Part shown: piece after piece, positions 59,701 to 64,000 of the stretch
Numbering within the stretch: the first letter of the stretch is position 1
How the letters are laid out: each line of letters begins with the position of its first letter
Assembly (NCBI GenBank): GCA_964017045.1
Contig: OZ024808.1
Span: 7,077,284-7,141,283 of the forward strand
Reading direction: 5' to 3'
Source of the DNA: Omphiscola glabra
Lineage: Eukaryota; Mollusca; Gastropoda; Lymnaeidae
DNA length: 64,000 nucleotides
The notes under the pieces: generated by a model
The model's database searches: none
What the model saw: only the letters and a program-made list of their open reading frames with translations
Told to the model about the DNA's origin: nothing
Position numbers and translations under genes: made by a program

Positions 59701-62478
59701 TAAAAGTTAATGAAATATACTTTATTAACTTTTAGATGGTGGCAAGTTTTAGGATCATTACAGTGTTTTTGGGAAGCCATAATCTCTAACTAAATGCTAG
59801 TTTTTATTGTGTGTTTTTTTTTTTTAACTGCAAGTTTTAAAAAAACCAACAAACTAGCATTTAGTCAGAGATTATGGCTTCCCCCAAAACACTGCTATGA
59901 TCCTAAAACGTGCCACCATCTAAAGGTTAATGAAATATATTTGTAAAGTATTGGTTCACCGTGAAAAGTCTTACCTGCTGCGGGGACTGGGGTAGACTGT
60001 AAAATTTCCCAGGAGTGTGTGTAGGAACAATAAATTCTCTTGCGCCCTGAGACAAATGAATAGCCAATGTAGAGATAGGAACTTTCCAGAAAATGAATAA
60101 TACAACAGACAAGATGAGATAAGATTCTTTTATGGATCCAAATAAATGGATATGTTTTTTTTTATTACAGTGTACATGTTTATTTTCAGCACACAGATAA
60201 ATCTTCTAACTTCTTACAAAGACCGACATGATTTTATGCTGGAACTGGAACAATTTAACACAGGACATCTAACATGACACACAGATCTGAAAACGCCATC
60301 TGACCACTGAAGCTAGATCAGGGGTTTATTTGCCGGGTGAGTTGCAATAGAACTAGGGTTGGAATGGACTTTGGAGATCAAGAGGAGGGGAAGCAGGCGG
60401 TGGGACCAAAGAGAGTGATTTTAAGAGCACTGAACACAAGCAGATATTTCTTTAACCTGTGCGTTGACAAAACCAAACGGAAAATGTATCCAAAGAAATG
60501 AATAATTATCACAAATGAGGCTTAAAATAAACATCTCCACCCCTCACCCCAACTCATTTCTTATTCCTTATCTTTAGGTCCAGCACAAAAAAACAAGAGG
60601 GATACAAACCCCAGGTGTACGCCTGAACAGTGTTGGTGTTTCAACCTCAACAAATGCTGTGGAAAGAAGAAGAAAAAAAGGGGAAAAGGGGGGGGGGGGG
60701 GGAATTAGTAATCACAACAGGAAGTTATTTTTTGCCAGTTAAAATAGGACTCTTGTAGCTTTAACCAATCTTCTCATTCATTACTAACAAATGGCAGGAT
60801 ATTTTAATTTACTACTTATTCAATTTGAATTAAATAAAGGAAAAAAAATATATAATTGTCCAAATTAAATCAAATAAACCACTGGTGGAGTTTACCATTT
60901 CTATTCGCCAAAAATTCTCGAACAGACATGACGAACTTTGACCTCAGTCTCAGCACATTCTGTAAGTGTGACATTCGTAGCTCGAGATATCTGTGTTTTA
61001 TTCTCAAAGATTCCTTCACCTAATAAAAATTAACCAACAAACAAAATTCAACCATCTGTACCTCTTGCAATTTAAATGAGAACCTCTGCTAACCTTTTGA
61101 TTAGGAATAGGATATAAGAATGAGCATATATCTGTATTTTGTATTTATTGTTTGTTTTAGACACAATCCCACCATGAATGAGTACCTCTACAAAACTTTT
61201 GATTTCAAAAGGTAAAGTTGGAGTGCAGGTATTTAAGACTGACAGTTCATCCACGATAACTTCCACATCACCAGTGGCCATTTTCTGGGAACAGAAATTT
61301 AAAAAATCATTGATAATGTTATGTTTAGTCGATAATACATCTAAAAATATTAAGTATATCTAGAAACATTCAAAATATCTAGAAACATCAAGTATATCTA
61401 GAAACATCAAGTATATCTAGAAACATCAAGTATATCTAGAAACATCAAGTATATCTAGAGACATTAAGTACAACATTAAACAAGAAGTTTTTCATTTAGC
61501 GATTTCCACAAGTTTAAAAATTTCTAACAGGAAATGTTAAATGTTTGTGTTGAATAATGTCTTGTTATTCTAATAATCAAGAAATTGTTATCATTGTGCC
61601 ACGCACAAATCCTTCCCTTTTTGAAATAACTCAACTAACACGACAGAGTTTTGTTTACAGCAAATCATGCTAAATGAAGAAAAGAAAAAAGACCTTATTT
61701 TCTTGACCAGGAGGTCTTAAGATGACATGACCTTTGACCCCTAAAACTGATTCAAGTGGTAAATTTTGACACTCTTCCATCTGAAAAAGACACCAAAAGA
61801 CACCAAAAAACACCAATAAACCACAAGTCATACATTACCGTATTTTACGGACTATAAGACGCATTTTTTTCTTTGAAAAATTGTCTCCCAAATTCAGGTG
61901 TGTCTTATACTCGAAATTAATTTAAAAAATGGTAAAAATTTTATTTTTTAAAAAAATTGCTTAAAAATTAAGGTGCGTCTTATAGTCCGTCTTATAGTCC
62001 ATAGCAACTTATAGTCCGTAGCTTCTTATAGTCCGTAGCATGTTATAGTCAGTAAAATACGGTATATTTTAATCTAAACAATAGAAAAGCCACAACTTGA
62101 TGACCTCAAATTTTTACAAGTGTAAACATGTTTTTTAAGGAGTCCAGGGGTTCCATTGCCTATACATAATATATATATATTGTTTCAACGAAATCATATT
62201 CCAGCTTTGGTCAAGGTTATTTAGCGGGGAATTCCATTTAGATTCAAGGTCATTTATTAAGGGACTAAAATAAATGTAAACTTTGTTTTTACCTTGTTCT
62301 TGGGCAATGCGAGTTGGACAGTCCCACGCCAGTCTCGCAAAACAATTAGTGCTCCGTTAAGGCGATTGTGCTGAAGCCACCCGCAAAGTGTCACAGTTTC
62401 ACCCACATGATGTTTTCTTAAGTCACCACATAAGTGACTCCTTACGGTGAATGAAGTTGCTAGGGCATCACCTAACAT
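33942..62478 (-). CDS. DARS2: Mitochondrial aspartyl-tRNA synthetase, at least 17 exons
   Basis: Exons in transcript order: 62478-62293, 61780-61694, 61284-61186, 61019-60896, 60656-60610, 60046-59975, 59620-59516, 58797-58618, 57882-57775, 57492-57424, 40048-39896, 38377-38323, 37621-37544, 36378-36296, 35209-35099, 34480-34405, 34123-33942. They join in frame to 604 aa plus stop. The product charges mitochondrial tRNA-Asp in the matrix. The N-terminal OB-fold binds the anticodon. Class II motif 1 is at about 167-175 (VETPTL), motif 2 at 225-229 (Arg226, Asp227, Glu228), and motif 3 at 540-548 (GGIALGLDR). The bacterial-type insertion lies between motifs 2 and 3. Human DARS2 is 645 aa; the deficit is at the N-terminus. 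The exon-1 start is uncertain: an AG acceptor at 62471-62472 and an upstream in-frame stop suggest a separate targeting-peptide exon. Intron 10 is 17.4 kb and contains another gene. Confidence 0.93.
35335..36020. repeat. Probable dispersed repeat in DARS2 intron 14
   Basis: The segment starts around GTCCTTCGCATGCGAAGATG and is more GC-balanced than the flanks, with a (TC)n tract near 35650 and duplicated GGTCCACCAGGT motifs (about 35840-35895). It looks like an interspersed repeat, but no second copy is in the window. Confidence 0.3.
36385..36880. repeat. Minisatellite, 41-bp unit, abutting a DARS2 exon
   Basis: About 12 copies of a unit with ACATTCATAGAATTATGTG and TTTTGTAACCTGACTATACC. It begins about 10 bp from the acceptor of exon 36296-36378. 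Confidence 0.95.
37800..38222. repeat. Minisatellite, 28-bp unit, DARS2 intron 12
   Basis: About 15 copies of a unit with CATGGTTAAATGTCAACTTA and AGTTTAAA; each CTTAAG/GTTAAG variant alternates. Confidence 0.95.
39084..39632. repeat. Minisatellite, 44-bp unit, DARS2 intron 11
   Basis: About 12 copies of a unit with AACATGCTCCTAAAGTGCCA and CTGGGCCACCCAGCACA. Confidence 0.95.
41083..41253 (+). mobile_element. SPIN-like hAT MITE, copy 4, perfect target duplication
   Basis: Ends CATTGGTTCTCAAACTTCC and GGGTGAGAACCGCTG. Flanks TGCTAGAC at 41075-41082 and 41254-41261 are identical. The internal blocks match copy 1. Lies in DARS2 intron 10. Confidence 0.88.
42390..42442 (+). mobile_element. SINE tail fragment
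   Basis: AGGAGCCAGAATG...ATCGTGGGCCC...AGAAGAAG matches the tail of the SINE at 11382-11660. Confidence 0.5.
42446..43020. repeat. Minisatellite, 33-bp unit
   Basis: About 17 copies of a unit with CAATGACACGTGCAAACCAT and AATAAGACACCCA. The unit is a multiple of three, which creates long false open frames on both strands. Confidence 0.95.
43091..43463. mobile_element. Older hAT-like element, split by a second insertion
   Basis: Ends CAGTGTTTCCCAAACTTTC and TTTCTTAGAAACACTG are inverted. No target duplication survives. The element at 43225-43401 lies inside it. Confidence 0.55.
43225..43401. mobile_element. hAT MITE nested in another hAT element
   Basis: Ends CAGGGCCAGGCC and GGATCGGCCCTG. 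Flanked by identical CCCCCATC at 43217-43224 and 43402-43409. Non-coding, with GGGCCCCG-rich ends. Confidence 0.85.
43532..43728. mobile_element. Probable hAT MITE with ...CGGCCCGC blocks
   Basis: The ends CAGGCCGGCACAAC and GTTGCGCAGACCTG are imperfect inverted repeats, with several internal CGGCCCGC blocks. No clean target duplication. Confidence 0.45.
44205..44965. repeat. Minisatellite, 26-bp unit
   Basis: About 29 copies of a unit with AAAGAATGTGGTTGGCCATT. The centromere-distal half carries TATAGC and the other half GGAGAC variants, so it has two subfamilies. Confidence 0.95.
45030..45200. repeat. Minisatellite, 20-bp unit
   Basis: About eight copies of GCACATGGCCTGGCGGAGGG. Confidence 0.95.
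45725..46255. repeat. Minisatellite, 62-bp unit
   Basis: About eight copies of a unit with GTTCTGGTGATGCCCAAACT and CACAGTCACGCATAAAG, almost identical to each other, so recently amplified. Confidence 0.95.
46480..46715. repeat. Minisatellite, 27-bp unit
   Basis: About nine copies of a unit with AGTACCAGAACGGATTCTGT and TGACAAT; in-frame unit length gives false open frames. Confidence 0.9.
47824..48014. mobile_element. hAT MITE with perfect 8-bp target duplication
   Basis: Ends CAGGGCCGGATTTACA and TGTAAATCCGCCCTG. Flanks TTTGGGTG at 47816-47823 and 48015-48022 are identical. AT-rich centre with GGGGCCCC-like borders. Confidence 0.9.
48590..48930. repeat. Minisatellite, about 16-bp unit, 5' of the LRR gene
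   Basis: About 20 copies of GTAGATGAGAGAAGTC-type units ending roughly 200 bp before the LRR start codon. Confidence 0.9.
49138..52759 (+). CDS. Leucine-rich-repeat type I membrane protein, two exons, nested in DARS2 intron 10
   Basis: Exons 49138-49647 and 50126-52759 join in phase 0 to 1047 aa plus stop. A signal peptide (about 1-20) is followed by an LRRNT cysteine cap (CPPRCTC). Some 18-20 LRRs of the LxxLxLxxN type follow, then an LRRCT cap (about 618-673, [13 protein letters not shown]) and one membrane helix (about 677-705). The basic tail is about 340 aa, with no TIR, kinase or Ig domain, so it is not a Toll receptor. The tail is rich in Arg, charged helix and Tyr, with Tyr856 in YVNV, a Grb2-SH2-type YxN motif. 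The architecture resembles chaoptin or connectin-like adhesion and signalling LRR proteins, but no orthologue is recognised. An acceptor-like CAG at 49091-49093 suggests a spliced 5'UTR. The coding region is much more GC-rich than its surroundings. The intron is almost all minisatellite. Confidence 0.9.
49665..50070. repeat. Minisatellite, 25-bp unit, filling the LRR-gene intron
   Basis: About 16 copies of a unit with AGTTAGTCACTCAACAGCAG. It occupies over 80% of the intron at 49648-50125. Confidence 0.95.
52925..53395. repeat. Minisatellite, 29-bp unit, 3' of the LRR gene
   Basis: About 16 copies of a unit with CACTACAGTATTAGCACCCT and CCAGCCAAG; probably overlaps the LRR-gene 3'UTR. Confidence 0.95.
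53605..54345. repeat. Minisatellite, 43-bp unit with embedded (GAA)n
   Basis: About 18 copies of a unit with AGTAGTACTCTCAAGGTAGT and TTAGTCCAGAAGAAG. The GAA count varies between copies. Confidence 0.95.
54457..54651. mobile_element. Probable hAT MITE
   Basis: Ends CAGGGCCGTGCTGAGG and CCACGCAGCCCTA are roughly inverted. Flanking 8-mers CATTGGAC and CTTTAGAC match at 6 of 8. Confidence 0.5.
54975..55475. repeat. Minisatellite, 53-bp unit
   Basis: About nine copies of a unit with GACCTCTGTAATGATCATTC and CAGATCTCCACGCCG. Confidence 0.95.
55705..55980. repeat. Minisatellite, about 28-bp unit
   Basis: About nine degenerate copies of a unit with CAATGATATGAATAATCCTA and TTGTACTG. Confidence 0.85.
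56091..56401. mobile_element. Tigger/pogo-type MITE
   Basis: Left end CAGTGGTCCCTTGTTTATCG; the right end, read inverted, is CAGTCGCCCCTCGACATATC. This is the form of Tigger-like termini. It is preceded by TA; the right TA is lost. Non-coding. Confidence 0.65.
56660..56703. repeat. 44-nt poly(A) tract
   Basis: An uninterrupted A run. It could be an old retroposon tail or a simple repeat; no element body is obvious upstream. Confidence 0.9.
57070..57345. repeat. Tandem repeat of about 110-120 bp
   Basis: Two to three copies of a block with ATTGACAGCCGT, CATGTGGCT, CAACAGTGAAC and GGCTTAAATGTGTCGCCAG. Starts just 80 bp from DARS2 exon 57424-57492. Confidence 0.8.
58310..58450. repeat. Short tandem repeat, 22-bp unit, DARS2 intron 8
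   Basis: About six copies of ACCAATCTTCTCATAGCTT with variants. Confidence 0.9.
58825..59447. repeat. Minisatellite, 40-bp unit, filling DARS2 intron 7
   Basis: About 15 copies of a unit with CTATATGCAAAAATATGTTA and TACTGGGATGAACCATT. It takes up most of intron 58798-59515. Confidence 0.95.
59636..59945. mobile_element. Fold-back element with three arms, filling DARS2 intron 6
   Basis: The left arm (AACTAGCATTTAGTTAGAG ... CCTAAAACTTGCCACCATG) is followed by its near-perfect inverse (to about 59803). A third arm in the left orientation follows (59848-59943). It takes up nearly all of the 354-bp intron. Confidence 0.75.
61360..61465. repeat. Short tandem repeat, 18-bp unit, DARS2 intron 2
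   Basis: About six copies of AACATCAAGTATATCTAG; starts 75 bp from exon 61186-61284. Confidence 0.9.
61836..62064. mobile_element. MITE with TACCGTATTTTAC termini, DARS2 intron 1
   Basis: The ends TACCGTATTTTACGGACTAT and (inverted) TACCGTATTTTACTGACTAT match. The right arm contains four tandem TTATAGTCCGTAGC-like units. Superfamily not assigned. Confidence 0.7.
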
Positions 62479-64000
62479 ATTTTAAACAATGTTTTAAACA
62501 AACTTTTTACACAAAGAAAAGATATGATTTTTATTTTTAATGAAAAAATCAGACTGATTTTTTAACTCAAATATCTTGATGAAACTTTTGCCAAGGCTCT
62601 CATATCAGTGAGAGACATTTTGCCCTTTTGCTAGGTAAAAAGATCAAGTAAGTTTGTTTGAAACTTATCATTGCATACTGATAAGTGCAAGTAGTCATCA
62701 TCTTAAAAGAAACACATGGACATGGATGGCCCCAGGGTAACATTTTCTAAACATATCACATATGAAAATACTAAATGTCAAGAAATCAGCATTGACCCAA
62801 ATATAGAAGAACATGCACACTTTCTCATTTATAATCAGATGAGAAGGGGCGGTAAGCCATTTTAAAATATTTTTTAGGCATGACAGCCCCGTACATGACT
62901 TTTATGATGCCAGCAAAAGGCCCAAGCACTTAAGATGTACGATGAGTAAAGTACTTACTCCAAGCACTTATGATATATGATGAGTGAAGTACCAACACTT
63001 GAAGAATCGTAACATTTTCAAGAAACAAAACCCATACAACTGTATGAATAATATTTTTCACTTGTATATTTGTTAATTTTTTATGATATCCATTATAAGC
63101 TAAATATGTTAAAAATTAAGTTTCATTACACAAGAATGTATTAAGTTTGAAATGTCCATAGACCCCCATACATATTCACTAGTCAGAATATTAAGATCTT
63201 TTAAAACTATCAGCTATAAATAGATGTGGTGGAATAGATACGGAAAAAGGATGTGACCTGACTCATCTATGAAGAGAGGATGTGATCAGATGGTGACCGG
63301 ATACAATCTCAAAAACATGAGTAAACACTGGGTTAAATTTGATGATGATTAAAAAAAATAACAAGCAATAATATGACACAGCTAGTTATTTACTAACAGG
63401 TCTGACAAAACCAATTCTTTTTTAAAACAGTAGAAGTCTAGAAAACTAATAGTAAGTTAAACTAGAGAGAGTATAGCACTGACTGAACTAAAACATAGTG
63501 TTAACTCAACTAAAGCTAAACATAAATAAGCATTTATTATTCTGAATAGGTCCACACCAGGATATGAAATAGGTTCATACGGGCTGGAGTTCAGACCCAA
63601 ACAGAACCATGAAACAAAATCAACACAATGTCAAGACACCTCGTGCGGATGGAACTCAACCTTAGAATGTGGCCTATTTAAGAGAAGGAACACTACTATT
63701 AAAAACTTTGTTGCCTTGGGGCTAAAAATCCCCCTGGTCAACGCTACAGGAGTAAAATAGAGAGCCACATCATATTTTTTCGAGACACAAAATTGTATCT
63801 TTCAATTTTTTTTTTATCTCCTTTATAAATAAAAAGTAGAGGGATACCACCATTGTTTTTTTGCCATGCCATAAAAAGATTTCCCTTGATTTTACAAAAA
63901 TATTATTTCCTAAATACAATTTCAGTGGCAAATTTAGTATATAAAAAAATTCAGAAATAATAATAACTGTCTTCTTCAACTGTAGCTCAGTCAACAGGAA
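62479..64000. other. 5' flank or intron of DARS2, no gene assigned
   Basis: AT-rich. The missing targeting-peptide exon may lie here or beyond the window, but no frame here could be supported. The minus frame at 63770-63994 is AT-rich and hydrophobic by composition only. Confidence 0.4.

Overview
This is animal nuclear DNA, most likely from a mollusc and probably a heterobranch gastropod. Genes are split into short exons by AT-rich introns, and there are many non-LTR retrotransposon remnants, hAT-type miniature transposons (MITEs) and minisatellites. The taxonomic call rests on protein style and repeat content only. No bacterial operons, CRISPR arrays or rRNA genes were seen.

Layout. (1) 1-18711 is best read as a very long first intron of an ABL-type tyrosine kinase gene on the minus strand; only its first coding exon is present (18712-18820). 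This stretch holds about ten minisatellites, five hAT-like MITEs, two fold-back elements, a tRNA-derived SINE and a decayed LINE. (2) 18821-20293 is a head-to-head promoter interval with a perfect CRE palindrome and a YY1-like site. (3) 20294-30676 is a complete plus-strand gene of nine exons (428 aa) for a fold-type I PLP aminotransferase. Its introns carry a 0.7-kb retroelement and several LINE pieces, one LINE being nested inside another. (4) 33942-62478 is a minus-strand gene of at least 17 exons for mitochondrial-type aspartyl-tRNA synthetase (DARS2). The exons join in frame through the last codon; only the targeting-peptide exon is unresolved. (5) Inside DARS2 intron 10 (40049-57423) lies a two-exon plus-strand gene for a 1047-aa leucine-rich-repeat membrane protein (49138-52759), so it is nested and antisense.

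The four genes do not form a pathway. ABL and the aminotransferase diverge from a shared upstream region. The aminotransferase and DARS2 converge, with 3.3 kb between their stop codons. The LRR gene is probably an independent unit. The main points of interest are the nested gene, the SPIN-like hAT MITEs with 8-bp target duplications, an unnamed 0.7-kb retroelement in two inverted copies, a LINE-in-LINE insertion whose removal restores the host frame, and an exceptional density of minisatellites, several of which fill whole introns.
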